DNA of 64,000 nt from Actinomycetales bacterium (GCA_020444245.1 JAHLLI010000018.1:1-64000); one strand, 5' to 3'. Numbered from the stretch's first letter, positions 36,230-48,591 are shown. Numbers and translations: made by a program. Notes: a model not told the origin generated them from the sequence alone.

Positions 36230-37684
36230 GTGCCATCAACCGACGACCCGGTCGGCGACCTCTGGGAACGCACCGTCGACCTGCTCGCCGATGACCCGAC
36301 GACGACCAACCAGCAGATCGCCTTCGTCCGACTCGCACAGCCACTCGGGCTGCTGGACGGCACCCTGCTCGTCGCGGTCGGCAACGCGTTCACCAAGGAC
36401 TACCTCGAGACGCGCGTCCGGTCCGAGCTCACCACCGCGCTGAGCACGGCGCTCGGCTCGGACGCCAGGTTCGCCGTGACGATCGACCCGGCGCTGGACG
36501 ACCAGCCCGCCGCTCCGCCGGCCCCACCCGCCCCCGAGCCCCGGGGTGACGGTCGAGGGATGCCGCCGGAACCCGACACCCGCACCTACGGCGAGCGGTC
36601 CGTCGGCCGGGTGCCCGAGCCGGCCCCGCAAGGGCGCGGCGCGACGGAGCCCGCCCGCCTGCACGAGAAGTACGTCTTCGACACGTTCGTCATCGGCGCC
36701 TCCAACCGCTTCGCGCACGCGGCCGCGGTCGCGGTGGCAGAGGCCCCGGCCAAGGCGTACAACCCACTGTTCATCTACGGCGACTCCGGCCTGGGCAAGA
36801 CCCACCTGCTGCACGCCATCGGGCACTACGCCATCTCGCTGTTCCCCGGGATCCGGGTGCGGTACGTGAACTCCGAGGAGTTCACCAACGACTTCATCAA
36901 CTCCATCGGCGAGGGCAAGGCCGGCGCTTTCCAGCGGCGCTACCGCGAGGTCGACGTGCTGCTGGTCGACGACATCCAGTTCCTGCAGGGCAAGGAACAG
37001 ACGATGGAGGAGTTCTTCCACACGTTCAACACCCTGCACAACGCCAACAAGCAGGTGGTCATCACCTCCGACGTGGCGCCCAAGCAGCTGAACGGCTTCG
37101 AGGACCGGATGCGCTCGCGCTTCGAGTGGGGGCTGATCACCGACATCCAGCCGCCGGACCTCGAGACCCGCATCGCGATCCTGCGCAAGAAGGCGACCAA
37201 CTCCAACCTGCACGCCCCCGGTGACGTGCTCTCCTACATCGCCTCGAAGATCTCGACGAACATCCGCGAGCTCGAGGGTGCCCTCATCCGGGTCACCGCG
37301 TTCGCCAGCCTCAACCGCCAGCAGGTGGACCTGGCGCTGGCCGAGATCGTCCTGAAGGACCTCATCACCGATCAGGACACCGCGGAGATCACCGCAGCCG
37401 CGATCATCGCGCAGACCGCCAACTACTACGGGCTGACGATCGACGACCTGTGCGGCCAGTCCCGGTCCCGGGTGCTGGTCACCGCCCGCCAGATCGCCAT
37501 GTACCTGTGCCGCGAGCTCACCGACATGAGCCTGCCCAAGATCGGCCAGCAGTTCGGCGGCCGCGACCACACCACGGTCATGCACGCGAACCGGAAGATC
37601 CGCGAGCTGATGGCCGAGCGTCGCTCGATCTACAACCAGGTCACCGAGCTCACGAGCCGCATCAAGCAGCAGGCGCGAGACTGA
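36230..37684 (+). CDS. dnaA: chromosomal replication initiator DnaA
   Basis: 484 aa. GTG at 36230 has GGAGGAG five nt upstream and starts [20 protein letters not shown]-domain, Pro-rich linker (about 90-150), AAA+ core with [14 protein letters not shown] and LLVDDIQF, and the C-terminal helix-turn-helix with the DnaA signature [16 protein letters not shown]. Opens the origin in the following spacer. Confidence 0.97.
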   Translation: MPSTDDPVGDLWERTVDLLADDPTTTNQQIAFVRLAQPLGLLDGTLLVAVGNAFTKDYLETRVRSELTTALSTALGSDARFAVTIDPALDDQPAAPPAPPAPEPRGDGRGMPPEPDTRTYGERSVGRVPEPAPQGRGATEPARLHEKYVFDTFVIGASNRFAHAAAVAVAEAPAKAYNPLFIYGDSGLGKTHLLHAIGHYAISLFPGIRVRYVNSEEFTNDFINSIGEGKAGAFQRRYREVDVLLVDDIQFLQGKEQTMEEFFHTFNTLHNANKQVVITSDVAPKQLNGFEDRMRSRFEWGLITDIQPPDLETRIAILRKKATNSNLHAPGDVLSYIASKISTNIRELEGALIRVTAFASLNRQQVDLALAEIVLKDLITDQDTAEITAAAIIAQTANYYGLTIDDLCGQSRSRVLVTARQIAMYLCRELTDMSLPKIGQQFGGRDHTTVMHANRKIRELMAERRSIYNQVTELTSRIKQQARD

Positions 37685-38174
37685 CGTCGCGCCCACCATG
37701 ACAGGCCAAGGCACACCCGTCCCGCTCACGCATGGGACGACTGTCCCCACCTGTGCACATCTCTGTGGACCTGCGTGGACAACACCCGCGACGGTGTGCA
37801 TGCCGGGCATCCGTGCCGTGGACAGTGCGTGAACAACAGATGACCGCACCTCGACGATCCACCGAACCGCGTGCGTGTTCGCACCGCCACCGACAGCTGC
37901 GTCCACACCCCGACGCCCGGGCCCACCTGCAGTGCCGCCCGCTGTCCACACCATCCACAGCACCGATGATGACGATGAGTCCTTGTCATTCCGGGAGAGC
38001 CGAGCACCGTCAGCACGACATGGCCCGACCGACCCCGGTCCTCGACCCGCCAGCCTCCCCGAACGCGTCACCGTGCTCGCGTACTGTTCTGACAGATCAT
38101 GTGCGTCGCCTCCGCACCCGCCCCCGAAGGGCCGGGTCCATGGTGGGCAGCGCACCTAGCGCCGGAGGGATGCC
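37685..38174. other. oriC: oriC candidate
   Basis: 490-bp dnaA-dnaN spacer with several DnaA-box-like 9-mers: TGTGGACCT (37764), CGTGGACAA (37774), CGTGGACAG (37817), CGTGAACAA (37828), GCGTCCACA (37899) and CTGTCCACA (37942). All carry at least one mismatch to TTGTCCACA. The relatively AT-richer stretch 37966-37992 is a possible unwinding element. Gene strands diverge around this locus. Confidence 0.75.
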
Positions 38175-39305
38175 ATGAGGTTCAGGGTCGAACGAGATGT
38201 GCTCGCCGAGGCCGTGACCTGGACCGCCCGGTCGCTGCCGACGCGGCCGCCCGTCCCGGTGCTGGCCGGCGTGCGGATCGAGGCCGACTCCCAGGGCACG
38301 GTGCAGCTGTCGAGCTTCGACTACGAGGTGTCGGCAAGGTCCGAGATCGCTGCGGACGTGGCCGAGGGCGGCACCGTCCTGGTCTCCGGCCGGCTGCTCG
38401 CCGAGATCGCCCGCGCGCTGCCGGCCAAGCCGGTGGAGCTGGCGCTGGACGGCAGCCGGGTGCTGGTCACCTGCGGGGCGAGCCGCTTCACCCTCCTGAC
38501 GATGCCGGTCGAGGACTACCCGGCGCTGCCCGCCATGCCTGCCGAGGTCGGTGTGGTGCGGGGTGACGAGTTCACCCAGGCGGTCGCCCAGGTCACCGTG
38601 GCGGCGAGCCGTGACGACACCCTGCCGCTGCTCACAGGTGTGCGGATGGAGATCGAGGGCGACACCATCACGCTGCTCGCCACCGACCGGTACCGCCTCG
38701 CGCTGCGCACCCTGAGCTGGACCCCGGCCAGCCCGAGCGGCAGCGAGATCGCGCTCGTGCGTGCCAGGACCTTGTCCGACGCGGCGAAGTCGCTGGGTAC
38801 CTCCGAGCAGGTCACGGTCGGTCTGTCCACCGGCGCGGGCGTGGACATCATCGGGTTCGAGGCCGGCGGGCGGCACACCACCTCGTTGCTGGTGGACGGC
38901 GACTACCCCCCGGTCCGTCGGCTGTTCCCCACCGAGACCCCGATCCACGCGGTCGTCTCGACCGGCGCACTGGTCGAGGCGGCGCGGCGTGTGGCACTGG
39001 TCGCCGAGCGGAACACACCGATCCGGCTGGCCTTCAGCGACGGTCAAGTGGTGCTCGACGCCGGGCAGGGTGACGATGCTCAGGCGTCCGAGGCGCTCGA
39101 GGCGACGCTGACCGGTGAGGACATCACGGTGGCCTTCAACCCGCAGTACCTGCTCGACGGGCTCGGTGCCCTGAGCACCGAGTACGTGCGGTTGGCCTTC
39201 ACCCACCCGAACAAGCCGGTGGAGTTCACCGGTCAGACCTCTCTCGACGCGGACGACGACCGTAGCTACCGGTACCTGCTGGTGCCGATCCGTTTCGCGA
39301 GCTGA
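38175..39305 (+). CDS. dnaN: DNA polymerase III beta sliding clamp
   Basis: 376 aa, normal length. N-terminal MRFRVERDVLAEAVTWTARSLPTRPPVPVLAG, LLATDRYRLALR and the C-terminal YLLVPIR are standard beta-clamp motifs. Homodimeric ring tethering polymerase III. The ATG at 38175 follows GGAGGG. Confidence 0.97.
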   Translation: MRFRVERDVLAEAVTWTARSLPTRPPVPVLAGVRIEADSQGTVQLSSFDYEVSARSEIAADVAEGGTVLVSGRLLAEIARALPAKPVELALDGSRVLVTCGASRFTLLTMPVEDYPALPAMPAEVGVVRGDEFTQAVAQVTVAASRDDTLPLLTGVRMEIEGDTITLLATDRYRLALRTLSWTPASPSGSEIALVRARTLSDAAKSLGTSEQVTVGLSTGAGVDIIGFEAGGRHTTSLLVDGDYPPVRRLFPTETPIHAVVSTGALVEAARRVALVAERNTPIRLAFSDGQVVLDAGQGDDAQASEALEATLTGEDITVAFNPQYLLDGLGALSTEYVRLAFTHPNKPVEFTGQTSLDADDDRSYRYLLVPIRFAS

Positions 39306-39318
39306 GGGGAGTCCGACG

Positions 39319-40212
<894 letters not shown>

Positions 40213-40224
40213 CCCCGGGCCGCG

Positions 40225-41406
40225 ATGCACGTCACCGCCCTCTCGGTCACCGACTTCCGTTCGTGGCCGCAGGCCGACCTGGTCCTGACCCCGGGGGTCA
40301 CCGCGCTGGTGGGTCCCAACGGGCAGGGCAAGACCAACCTCGTCGAGGCGGTCGGGTACGTGGCGACGCTCGGGAGCCATCGGGTCGCGAGTGACGCGGC
40401 GCTGGTCCGGGCCGGGACCGAGCGGGCGATCGTGCGGCTGCGGGCCGCACGGGAGGAGCGCTCGACACTGGTCGAGCTCGAGATCAACCCGGGCAGGGCG
40501 AACCGCGCCCAGGTGAACCGGGCCCCGGTGCGCAGGGCGCGCGACGTGCTGGGGATCCTGCGGACCGTGCTGTTCGCGCCGGAGGACCTCGCGCTGGTCA
40601 AGGGTGACCCCGACGGCCGCCGCCGCTTCCTGGACGAGCTGGCGGTCCAGGTGTCACCGCGGATGGCCGGCGTGCTCGCCGACCACGAGCGCGTGCTTCG
40701 CCAGCGCGGTGCCCTGTTGAAGTCGGCCGCCGCCGCTCGCCGCGGGCGTCACGAACCGGACCTGCGGACCCTGGACGTGTGGGACGCCCGCCTGGCCGAG
40801 CTCGGGGCCCAGGTGCTGGCCATGCGGGTCGCGTTGGCCCGGGCCCTGGCCCCTCACGTCCGTGAGGCATATGCGCAGGTCAGCGACGCGCCAGGGGAGG
40901 CGGTCCTGACGTATCGCTCCTCTGTCGCGGACGACGACGCACCGCGGGTGCCGCACGAGGGCGCCTCGGTGGCCGAGCTCACCGAGCTCCTGATGGCCGG
41001 GATGGCTCGATCGCGGGACAAGGAGATCGACCGCGGCGTCACCCTCGTCGGGCCGCACCGCGACGACCTGGTGCTCGAGCTGGCCGGGTTGCCGGCGAAG
41101 GGCTACGCGAGCCACGGGGAGTCGTGGTCGTTCGCGCTCGCCCTGCGGTTGGCGTCGTTCCACCTGCTCACCGACGGCGCCGACGGGGACCTGCCGGCGA
41201 TGGCGGGTTGGGACGAGGGCAGCGAGCCCGTGCTGATCCTCGACGACGTCTTCGCCGAGCTCGACACGCGTCGACGCGCCCGGCTGGCGACGCTGGTCGC
41301 CGACGCCGAGCAGGTGCTGGTCACGGCGGCGGTGCCCGAGGATGTCCCTGAGCAGCTCCAGGGGTCCAGACTGTCCGTCATGGACGGGCGGATCGATGCG
41401 GTCTGA
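40225..41406 (+). CDS. recF: DNA replication/repair protein RecF
   Basis: 393 aa. Walker [17 protein letters not shown]-type signature region ([17 protein letters not shown]) and Walker [13 protein letters not shown]. Loads RecA at gaps with RecO and RecR. Overlaps the start of the DUF721 gene by 11 nt. Confidence 0.96.
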   Translation: MHVTALSVTDFRSWPQADLVLTPGVTALVGPNGQGKTNLVEAVGYVATLGSHRVASDAALVRAGTERAIVRLRAAREERSTLVELEINPGRANRAQVNRAPVRRARDVLGILRTVLFAPEDLALVKGDPDGRRRFLDELAVQVSPRMAGVLADHERVLRQRGALLKSAAAARRGRHEPDLRTLDVWDARLAELGAQVLAMRVALARALAPHVREAYAQVSDAPGEAVLTYRSSVADDDAPRVPHEGASVAELTELLMAGMARSRDKEIDRGVTLVGPHRDDLVLELAGLPAKGYASHGESWSFALALRLASFHLLTDGADGDLPAMAGWDEGSEPVLILDDVFAELDTRRRARLATLVADAEQVLVTAAVPEDVPEQLQGSRLSVMDGRIDAV

Positions 41407-42022
41407 GGACCCGGACGCGCACGGTGCTGGTCCCGACGGCGCCGGTCTCGACGGTGCGGCTTCGGACGACGCCGCCCAGCGGATCACGTGGGGCGCGGCC
41501 CCGGTGGCGGAGCGCCTCGGGCTGACACCCCCGTCGGACGTCGGGCGGGCGGCCCTGAACCGCGCGAAGGCCGCCGCCCGTGCCAAGGGACTGCGCCCCG
41601 GGAGCCCGGGGACGGGTCGCGGCGGCGCACCTCGTCCCGAGCAACGGTCCGGGCCCGGCCGCGACGGCCGCGACCCGGTGACCGTCGGGGAGACGCTCGA
41701 GCGGCTGGCCGTCGAGCGAGGCTGGAGCACCGAGCTGTCCGTCGGCGGCGTGATCGGACGCTGGCGGGACGTGGTCGGCGACCAGGTCGCCGACCACTGC
41801 ATCCCGGAGACCTTCGACGACGGGCTGCTCGCGGTGCGCACCGACTCCACGGCGTGGGCGACCAACCTCACCTTGCTGGTGCCCGAGCTCCTGGCGCGGT
41901 TGGCCAGCGAGCTCGGCCCCGACGTGGTGACCGAGGTCCGGGTGCTCGGCCCGGCGGCCCCGCGGTGGTCACGCGGTCGCCGCAGCGTGCCCGGACGTGG
42001 CCCCCGCGACACCTACGGATGA
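41396..42022 (+). CDS. DUF721 (DciA-like) protein
   Basis: 208 aa from ATG 41396, inside the recF 3' end. A disordered N-terminal ~95 residues rich in Gly/Pro/Arg precedes the DUF721 domain ([27 protein letters not shown]). Related proteins include DciA, the helicase-operating protein; assignment of that role here is inference. A standard member of the recF-gyrB gap in Actinobacteria. Confidence 0.9.
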   Translation: MRSEDPDAHGAGPDGAGLDGAASDDAAQRITWGAAPVAERLGLTPPSDVGRAALNRAKAAARAKGLRPGSPGTGRGGAPRPEQRSGPGRDGRDPVTVGETLERLAVERGWSTELSVGGVIGRWRDVVGDQVADHCIPETFDDGLLAVRTDSTAWATNLTLLVPELLARLASELGPDVVTEVRVLGPAAPRWSRGRRSVPGRGPRDTYG

Positions 42023-42152
42023 CCCGGCGGGGCCCGATCGCCGAAAAGGGCCTCCAGACGCGCTGAGCCGCGCCGGTCCACCACCTGTCTTCGGGTCGCC
42101 CCCAGAATCGTCCACAGGACGCGCCGAGGCGGCTGTCAGAGCCTCCAACAGG

Positions 42153-42158
42153 TAGACT
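42153..42158 (+). promoter_or_regulatory. candidate gyrB -10 TAGACT
   Basis: TAGACT lies about 150 nt upstream of gyrB, with no convincing -35 at normal spacing. The leader it would produce includes the hairpin at 42181-42211. Confidence 0.35.
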
Positions 42159-42180
42159 CTGGGGGTACGTCCGGACACTC

Positions 42181-42211
42181 GCGAGACCGCGGGCCGGCGG
42201 GCCGGTCTCGC
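42181..42211 (+). other. hairpin in gyrB leader
   Basis: GCGAGACCG/CGGTCTCGC arms (9 bp) around a 13-nt loop that can itself pair through GGCC/GGCC. It ends 100 nt before the gyrB start. Confidence 0.5.
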
Positions 42212-42311
42212 CGGCCACCGGCGCGGCCACGACGACCCGGATCCCGCGGCCTCAGGTGTGCTCCTGCACGCGCTCACCTGGGCCGCCGCATCGTGAGGAG
42301 CACCTTCGCCC

Positions 42312-44342
42312 GTGGCTGACCAGCCTGCTCGCACCGGATCGACCAAGGCTAATGACGGCTACGACGCCAGCGCCATCACCGTCCTCGAGGGTCTCGAGGC
42401 CGTGCGCAAGCGTCCCGGCATGTACATCGGGTCCACCGGCCCTCGGGGGCTGCACCACCTGGTGTACGAGGTGGTCGACAACTCCGTCGACGAGGCCCTG
42501 GCCGGCTACTGCGACCGCATCGTCGTGACGCTGCGGGCCGACGGCGGCGTGCAGATCGTGGACAACGGCCGCGGCATCCCGGTGGGGATCATGGAGTCCG
42601 AGGGCAAGCCCGCGGTCGAGGTCGTGCTCACCGTGCTGCACGCCGGCGGGAAGTTCGGCGGCAGCGGGTACGCGGTTTCCGGCGGCCTGCACGGCGTGGG
42701 TGTGTCCGTGGTCAACGCGCTCTCCCACCGCCTCGAGGTCGAGGTCCGTCTCGACGGCAAGCTGTACACCCAGGACTACCGCGACGGCGTGCCCCAGGCC
42801 GATCTCGCCGAGGCTCCCTGCGATGACAGCCACGGCACCACCATCACGTTCTGGCCCAACGAGGACGTCTTCGAGACCGTCGACTTCGACTTCGAGACCC
42901 TGCGCTCGAGGTTCCAGCAGATGGCGTTCCTCAACAAGGGCCTGGAGATCGTCCTGATCGACGAGCGGCCCGAGCACATCGGCACCGAGGACGAGGTCAC
43001 GGTCGCCGGCTCGAACGGCGCGAACGGCGGCCCGGAGCACCGCACGGTGAGCTACCGCTACGACGGCGGTCTCATCGACTACGTCACGCACCTCAACCAG
43101 GCCAAGAAGGCCGAGCTGGTGCACCCGGAGGTCATCGACTTCGAGGCCGAGGACACCGAGCGGCGGATCTCGGTCGAGATCGCCCTGCAGTGGACCAGTG
43201 CGTACTCCGAGTCCGTGCACACCTACGCCAACACGATCTCCACCACCGAGGGCGGCACGCACGAGGAGGGCTTCCGTGCGGCGATGACCTCGCTGATCAA
43301 CCGCTACGCCCGGGAGAAGTCGATCCTCAAGGAGAAGGACGACAACCTCACCGGTGACGACATCCGCGAGGGCCTCACGGCCGTGATCTCGGTCAAGCTC
43401 GGCGAGCCGCAGTTCGAGGGCCAGACCAAGACCAAGCTCGGCAACACCGAGGCGAAGACGTTCGTGCAGCGCGTGGTCAACGAGCAGCTCGGCGACTGGC
43501 TGGACTCCCACCCCTCCGAGGCGCGCGACGTCATCCGCAAGTCGATCCAGGCGGCCGCGGCGCGGATGGCCGCCCGCAAGGCGCGCGAGGCGACCCGGCG
43601 CAAGGGGCTGCTGGAGTCCGGCGGCATGCCCGGCAAGCTCAAGGACTGCCAGTCCTCCAACCCGGAGGAGTGCGAGATCTTCATCGTCGAGGGTGACTCA
43701 GCCGGTGGCTCGGCGGTCCGCGGACGCAACCCGCGGACCCAGGCGATCCTGCCGATCCGCGGCAAGATCCTGAACGTCGAGCGGGCCCGGCTGGACAAGG
43801 CCCTGTCCAACAACGAGGTCCAGGCGCTGATCACCGCCTTCGGCACCGGGATCGGCGAGGACTTCGACCTCAACAAGCTGCGGTACCACAAGATCGTGCT
43901 GATGGCCGACGCCGACGTCGACGGCCAGCACATCGCGACCCTGCTGCTCACCCTGCTGTTCCGCTACATGCCGGACCTGATCACCAACGAGCACGTGTAC
44001 CTCGCACAGCCGCCGCTGTACCGGATCAAGTGGTCCAACGCCCCGCACGACTACGTGTACTCCGACCGGGAGCGCGACGCGTTCCTCACGGCCGGCCGTG
44101 CCGAGGGCAAGCGGGTCCCCAAGGAGAACGGGATCCAGCGCTACAAGGGTCTGGGCGAGATGGACTACACCGAGCTGTGGGACACCACGATGGACCCGGA
44201 CAAGCGCACGCTGATCCGGGTCACGCTCGACGACGCCCTGGGCGCGGACCAGACCTTCACGACCCTCATGGGTGAGGACGTCGAGTCCCGGCGGACCTTC
44301 ATCCAGCACAACGCCAAGGACGTGAGGTTCCTGGACATCTAG
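42312..44342 (+). CDS. gyrB: DNA gyrase subunit B
   Basis: 676 aa. GHKL ATPase motifs ([44 protein letters not shown]), transducer, TOPRIM domain ([18 protein letters not shown]) and the C-terminal Toprim tail are present. With GyrA it introduces negative supercoils. GTG 42312 has a weak, distant ribosome site (GAGGAG at about 42294). Confidence 0.97.
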   Translation: MADQPARTGSTKANDGYDASAITVLEGLEAVRKRPGMYIGSTGPRGLHHLVYEVVDNSVDEALAGYCDRIVVTLRADGGVQIVDNGRGIPVGIMESEGKPAVEVVLTVLHAGGKFGGSGYAVSGGLHGVGVSVVNALSHRLEVEVRLDGKLYTQDYRDGVPQADLAEAPCDDSHGTTITFWPNEDVFETVDFDFETLRSRFQQMAFLNKGLEIVLIDERPEHIGTEDEVTVAGSNGANGGPEHRTVSYRYDGGLIDYVTHLNQAKKAELVHPEVIDFEAEDTERRISVEIALQWTSAYSESVHTYANTISTTEGGTHEEGFRAAMTSLINRYAREKSILKEKDDNLTGDDIREGLTAVISVKLGEPQFEGQTKTKLGNTEAKTFVQRVVNEQLGDWLDSHPSEARDVIRKSIQAAAARMAARKAREATRRKGLLESGGMPGKLKDCQSSNPEECEIFIVEGDSAGGSAVRGRNPRTQAILPIRGKILNVERARLDKALSNNEVQALITAFGTGIGEDFDLNKLRYHKIVLMADADVDGQHIATLLLTLLFRYMPDLITNEHVYLAQPPLYRIKWSNAPHDYVYSDRERDAFLTAGRAEGKRVPKENGIQRYKGLGEMDYTELWDTTMDPDKRTLIRVTLDDALGADQTFTTLMGEDVESRRTFIQHNAKDVRFLDI

Positions 44343-44422
44343 TGCCCTGGGCCGGCCCGAGCGCCACAGCGCCGCCGGCCCGCCACCAGCCATCCTGACC
44401 GGACGCAGAGACGAGGACGAGC

Positions 44423-47077
44423 GTGACCGACACTCCCGAGGGCCCCGAGGTGCCGCAGGACCTGCCCGAGGAGATCGCCGAGGTGCTGACCGACCGCGTC
44501 ACCAGCGTGGACCTCCAGCTGGAGATGCAGCGGTCCTACCTGGACTACGCGATGAGCGTCATCGTGGGCCGGGCGCTGCCCGACGTGCGCGACGGCCTCA
44601 AGCCCGTGCACCAGCGCGTGCTCTACGCGATGTACGACGGCGGCTACCGCCCCGACCGGCAGTTCTCCAAGTGCAGCCGCGTGGTCGGCGACGTGATGGG
44701 CAAGTACCACCCGCACGGCGACACCGCGATCTACGACGCCCTGGTCCGGCTGGTCCAGGACTGGTCGATGCGGTACCCGCTGGTGGCGGGCCAGGGGAAC
44801 TTCGGCTCCCCCGGCAACGACCCGGCCGCCGCCCCCCGGTACACCGAGTGCAAGATGGCGCCGCTGGCCATGGAGATGGTCCGCGACATCGACGAGGGCA
44901 CCGTCGACTTCCGGGACAACTACGACGGGCACACCCAGGAGCCGGCCGTGCTGCCGGCTCGCTTCCCGAACCTGCTGGCCAACGGCAGCGCCGGGATCGC
45001 GGTCGGCATGGCCACGAACATCCCGCCGCACAACCTGCGTGAGCTCAACGAGGGCATCCAGTGGCACCTCGCCCACCCCGAGGCCAGCAAGGAGGAGCTG
45101 CTCGAGGCGCTCATCGCGCGCATCCCCGGGCCCGACTTCCCGACCGGCGCGACGATCCTGGGCCGCCGCGGCATCGACGACGCCTACCGCACCGGGCGCG
45201 GCTCGATCACCATGCGGGCCGTCGTGACGGTCGAGGAGATCCAGAACCGCCAGTGCCTGGTGGTCACCGAGCTGCCGTACCAGGTCAACCCCGACAACCT
45301 CGCGGCCAAGATCGCCGACCTGGTCAAGGACGGCCGGGTGCCCGGCATCGCGGACATCCGCGACGAGACCTCGGGCCGTACCGGCCAGCGCCTGGTGATC
45401 GTGCTCAAGCGCGACGCGGTGGCCAAGGTCGTGCTCAACAACCTGTACAAGCACACCCAGCTCCAGGACACCTTCGGCGCGAACATGCTCGCGCTGGTCG
45501 ACGGCGTGCCGCGCACCCTGTCGATCGACGCGTTCGTGCGGCACTGGACGGCGCACCAGATCGAGGTCATCGTCCGGCGCACCCGTTACCGGCTGCGCGA
45601 GGCCGAGGAGCGCGCCCACATCCTGCGCGGGTACCTCAAGGCCCTGGACGCCCTGGACGAGGTCATCGCGTTGATCCGGCGGTCGCCGGACGCAGACGAG
45701 GCCCGCGCCGGGCTGATCGAGCTGCTCGAGGTCGACGAGCTCCAGGCCAACGCGATCCTCAACCTCCAGCTGCGTCGCCTCGCGGCCCTGGAGCGCCAGC
45801 GGATCACCGACGACTACGACGAGCTGATGGTCAAGATCGCCGGCTTCGAGGCGATCCTGGCCAGCCCGGAGCGGCAGCGCGAGATCGTCGGCACCGAGCT
45901 CGGCGAGATCGTCGACAAGTACGGCGACGAGCGCCGGACCGAGATCCTGCCGTTCGACGGCGAGGTCTCGATGGAGGACCTCATCGCCGAGGAGGAGATC
46001 GTCGTCACCATCACCCGCGGCGGGTACGCCAAGCGCACCCGCTCGGACGCCTACCGCGTGCAGAAGCGTGGCGGCAAGGGTGTGCGCGGGGCGCAGCTGC
46101 GCGCGGACGACGTCGTCGAGCACTTCGGCGTGACGACCACCCACCACTGGCTGCTGTTCTTCACCAACTTCGGTCGGGTGTACCGCGCGAAGGCGTACGA
46201 GCTGCCCGAGGGTGGCCGGGACTCCAAGGGCCAGCACGTGGCCAACCTGCTGGCCTTCCAGCCCGGCGAGCAGATCGCCAAGGTGCTCGAGCTGCGCGAC
46301 TACGACCAGGCCGAGTACCTCGTCCTGGCCACCCGCCGCGGCCTGGTCAAGAAGACCCGGCTGGCCGAGTACGACTCGAACCGCACCGGCGGGCTGATCG
46401 CGATCAACCTGCGTGAGGACGACGAGGGTCGCCCGGACGAGCTGGTCTCGGCCGCGCTCGTCGACGACGACTCCGAGTTGATGCTGGTGTCCCGCAACGG
46501 CCAGGCGGTCCGGTTCCTGGCGTCCAGCGACCAGCTGCGCCCGATGGGTCGGGCGACGTCCGGCGTGACCGGTATGCGGTTCCGCGACGGCGACGAGCTG
46601 CTCGCGATGGACGTCATCGCGCCGGACTCCTTCCTGGTGACCGTGACCGACGGCGGCACCGCCAAGCGCAGCGACATCCACCGGGTGACGTCGGACGGCA
46701 ACCTGGACTACCGCCGCACCAACCGCGGCGGGCTCGGGGTGCGCGCAGCCCGCCTGCCGGACGACCGGGGCGAGCTGGTCGGCGCCCTCATGGTCGGCGC
46801 AGGCGACGAGATCCTCGTGGTCATGGAGCGCGGCAAGGTGGTGCGCTCCGCTGTCGAGGAGATCCCGGTGCACGGGCGGGACGCGACCGGCGTCATCCTG
46901 GCCAAGCCGGACCCGGGTGACCGGATCCTCGCCGTGGCACGTAACATCGAGCGCAGCCTGGGCGACGACGGCGCCGAGGACGAGGTGAACGAGCCCGAGA
47001 ACGGGTCGGCTGACCCCGCGAACGCGGATGCAGCTACCGTGGTGCCCGAGCAGGAGACGACGGAGGACCAGCCATGA
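44423..47077 (+). CDS. gyrA: DNA gyrase subunit A
   Basis: 884 aa. The quinolone-determining segment reads [18 protein letters not shown], with Thr at the position equivalent to E. coli Ser83. The catalytic Tyr region is [12 protein letters not shown], and the C-terminal beta-pinwheel includes [10 protein letters not shown] (GyrA box). Starts 80 nt after gyrB and overlaps the next gene by 4 nt. A Thr there is not by itself evidence of resistance. Confidence 0.97.
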   Translation: MTDTPEGPEVPQDLPEEIAEVLTDRVTSVDLQLEMQRSYLDYAMSVIVGRALPDVRDGLKPVHQRVLYAMYDGGYRPDRQFSKCSRVVGDVMGKYHPHGDTAIYDALVRLVQDWSMRYPLVAGQGNFGSPGNDPAAAPRYTECKMAPLAMEMVRDIDEGTVDFRDNYDGHTQEPAVLPARFPNLLANGSAGIAVGMATNIPPHNLRELNEGIQWHLAHPEASKEELLEALIARIPGPDFPTGATILGRRGIDDAYRTGRGSITMRAVVTVEEIQNRQCLVVTELPYQVNPDNLAAKIADLVKDGRVPGIADIRDETSGRTGQRLVIVLKRDAVAKVVLNNLYKHTQLQDTFGANMLALVDGVPRTLSIDAFVRHWTAHQIEVIVRRTRYRLREAEERAHILRGYLKALDALDEVIALIRRSPDADEARAGLIELLEVDELQANAILNLQLRRLAALERQRITDDYDELMVKIAGFEAILASPERQREIVGTELGEIVDKYGDERRTEILPFDGEVSMEDLIAEEEIVVTITRGGYAKRTRSDAYRVQKRGGKGVRGAQLRADDVVEHFGVTTTHHWLLFFTNFGRVYRAKAYELPEGGRDSKGQHVANLLAFQPGEQIAKVLELRDYDQAEYLVLATRRGLVKKTRLAEYDSNRTGGLIAINLREDDEGRPDELVSAALVDDDSELMLVSRNGQAVRFLASSDQLRPMGRATSGVTGMRFRDGDELLAMDVIAPDSFLVTVTDGGTAKRSDIHRVTSDGNLDYRRTNRGGLGVRAARLPDDRGELVGALMVGAGDEILVVMERGKVVRSAVEEIPVHGRDATGVILAKPDPGDRILAVARNIERSLGDDGAEDEVNEPENGSADPANADAATVVPEQETTEDQP

Positions 47078-47721
47078 GCAGCGAGAAGCCCCCGTCGATC
47101 GCGCCCAAGCGCCCCGTGACCGCACCTGCACGGGCGCAGACGCCGGTCGGCCGCGTGAGCAAGAACGGCAACGGGCAGGCGCCCGAGACCGACAAGGCGC
47201 CGTCCGAGGCGTCGGCGCCGGTCGCCGAGGCGAGTGGCGGCACCAGCTTCGCGGACCGGATGCGTGCGGCCGCCAACACAGCGCGCGAGGCGGTGTCCCG
47301 CCCCAGCAGCGAGCGGCCCGCGACCCAGCAGACCACGTCCGAACCGGCCGCCGACGGCGGTCCGCGCCGGGTGCGGCTGTCGGTCTCGCGGATCGACCCG
47401 TGGTCGGTGATGAAGCTGTCGTTCCTGCTCTCCGTGGCGATCGGCATCATGATCGTGGTGGCTGCCGCGGTGGTGTGGCAGACGCTCAACCGGATGGCCG
47501 TGTTCACCACTGTCAACTCGACGATCGGGACCCTGGTCGGCGACACGAGCTACGACGCGGTGCTCCAGGTGGTCTCCTTCTCGCGGGTCATCTCGCTCGC
47601 GACGATGGTCGGTGTGATCGACGTGGTGCTGCTCACCGCGCTGAGCACGATCATGGCGTTCCTGTACAACATCGTCGCCGCGCTGGTCGGTGGGCTGCAC
47701 CTGACCCTCACCGACGACTGA
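47074..47721 (+). CDS. DUF3566 transmembrane protein
   Basis: 215 aa. A disordered cytoplasmic ~105 residues is followed by [26 protein letters not shown] (first membrane segment, about 112-135) and a second segment near 180-205. The DUF3566 domain occurs directly after gyrA in many Actinobacteria. Function unknown. ATG overlaps the gyrA stop. Confidence 0.9.
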   Translation: MSSEKPPSIAPKRPVTAPARAQTPVGRVSKNGNGQAPETDKAPSEASAPVAEASGGTSFADRMRAAANTAREAVSRPSSERPATQQTTSEPAADGGPRRVRLSVSRIDPWSVMKLSFLLSVAIGIMIVVAAAVVWQTLNRMAVFTTVNSTIGTLVGDTSYDAVLQVVSFSRVISLATMVGVIDVVLLTALSTIMAFLYNIVAALVGGLHLTLTDD

Positions 47722-47739
47722 CCCGGGCCGCCAGGCCGG

Positions 47740-47758
47740 GCCGACGCTCCTCGTCGGC
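47740..47758. terminator. hairpin terminator after DUF3566 gene
   Basis: GCCGACG/CGTCGGC, 7-bp perfect stem with a CTCCT loop. Confidence 0.6.
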
Positions 47759-47773
47759 GTGCGCGGCGGCGAG

Positions 47774-47803
47774 TTGGGAGCAGCCGCGCGGGCTTGGTAG
47801 TCT
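47774..47803 (+). promoter_or_regulatory. tRNA-Ile promoter
   Basis: TTGGGA at 47774-47779, 18-nt spacer, TAGTCT at 47798-47803, 12 nt before the mature tRNA 5' end. Confidence 0.65.
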
Positions 47804-47815
47804 CATCCGGCGCAC

Positions 47816-47889
47816 GGGCCTATAGCTCAGACGGTTAGAGCGCTTCCCTGATAAGGAAGAGGTCAGAGGTTCAAGTCCTCTTAGGCCCA
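47816..47889 (+). tRNA. tRNA-Ile (GAT)
   Basis: 74 nt. GGGCCTA/TAGGCCC acceptor, D arm GCTC...GAGC, anticodon stem CTTCC/GGAAG with loop CTGATAA giving GAT, T arm with GGTTCAAGTCC. The 3' CCA is not encoded. Confidence 0.97.
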
Positions 47890-47915
47890 CTCCCCCGTCC
47901 CTGGAGGACGCATCC

Positions 47916-48035
47916 ATGAAGAAGATCCTCATTCTCGCCGTCGTGGCCGGCGCCGTGTACGCGGCGTGGCGGAGGTACGCCGAGGACCACGACGAGCGCG
48001 ACCTGTGGGCAGAGGTGACCGACACCGTCGACTGA
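47916..48035 (+). CDS. DLW-39 family small membrane protein
   Basis: 39 aa: MKKILILAVVAGAVYAAWRR, then YAEDHDERDLWAEVTDTVD. One hydrophobic N-terminal helix is followed by an acidic tail carrying the DLW motif. Exactly 39 residues, with GGAGG eight nt upstream of the ATG. It sits between tRNA-Ile and tRNA-Ala, the position of the known actinobacterial DLW-39 family. Too short for most gene-length cut-offs. Function unknown. Confidence 0.88.
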   Translation: MKKILILAVVAGAVYAAWRRYAEDHDERDLWAEVTDTVD

Positions 48036-48092
48036 GCTCGTGCCCGGGCCGCCCCCGGTCCGGACATGCACGGACGCGGGCGACCGCGCCCA

Positions 48093-48165
48093 GGGGCCAT
48101 GGCGCAAGTGGTAGCGCACCTGCTTTGCAAGCAGGGGGTTAGGGGTTCGAGTCCCCTTGGCTCCA
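48093..48165 (+). tRNA. tRNA-Ala (TGC)
   Basis: 73 nt. GGGGCCA/TGGCTCC acceptor, anticodon stem CCTGC/GCAGG with loop TTTGCAA giving TGC, T arm GGTTCGAGTCC. No encoded CCA. Confidence 0.97.
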
Positions 48166-48170
48166 CCGAA

Positions 48171-48192
48171 CGGCCCGCCTCGTGGCGGGCCG
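48171..48192. terminator. bidirectional hairpin terminator
   Basis: CGGCCCGCC/GGCGGGCCG, 9-bp perfect stem with a 4-nt loop, between tRNA-Ala and the convergent gene ending at 48199. Confidence 0.75.
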
Positions 48193-48198
48193 TCGCCG

Positions 48199-48591
48199 TC
48201 AGAACAGCGGGTCGGGCTCCAGCTCGTAGCGGGCGCCGCCGAAGCCGAGCACCAGGAACCCGATCGGCGTGAGCAGCACCAGCAGCAGCGCCATCCCGAT
48301 GCCGCTGCCGAACGCCTTGGCCAGGTCGACCATGATGATCACCAGGACGATGACGTTCACCAGCGGGATCAGCAGGAGGATGAACCACCACAGCGGCCGG
48401 TGGACGATCTTGAGCAGACCGAAGGTGCTCAGGATCGGGACGATCGCGACCCACCCGGCCTGACCGGCCTTCTCGTACATCTTCCAGCCGGCCACCAGGA
48501 CCAGCACGGCCCAGACGATCCCGATCACCAGGAAGGTGACGTAGGCGCCGCCGGCTGCGGCGTCGTTCATGGTCGTGACGTCGAGCATCAT
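48199..48591 (-). CDS. DUF5684-type membrane protein
   Basis: 130 aa with about four hydrophobic segments. WKMYEKAGQAGWVAIVPI followed by LLKIVHRPLWWFILLLIPLVN fits the DUF5684/YIP-like small integral membrane family often annotated as hypothetical or signal-peptidase-associated. Function unknown. Two adjacent ATG codons (48591 and 48588) are possible starts after GGGGGT. Confidence 0.8.
   Translation of the reverse strand: MMLDVTTMNDAAAGGAYVTFLVIGIVWAVLVLVAGWKMYEKAGQAGWVAIVPILSTFGLLKIVHRPLWWFILLLIPLVNVIVLVIIMVDLAKAFGSGIGMALLLVLLTPIGFLVLGFGGARYELEPDPLF

Noticed and set aside
44423..47077. Thr at the GyrA position equivalent to E. coli Ser83 as a quinolone-resistance mark
   Set aside because: Natural variation at this site is common in Actinobacteria; the sequence alone gives no basis to call resistance.
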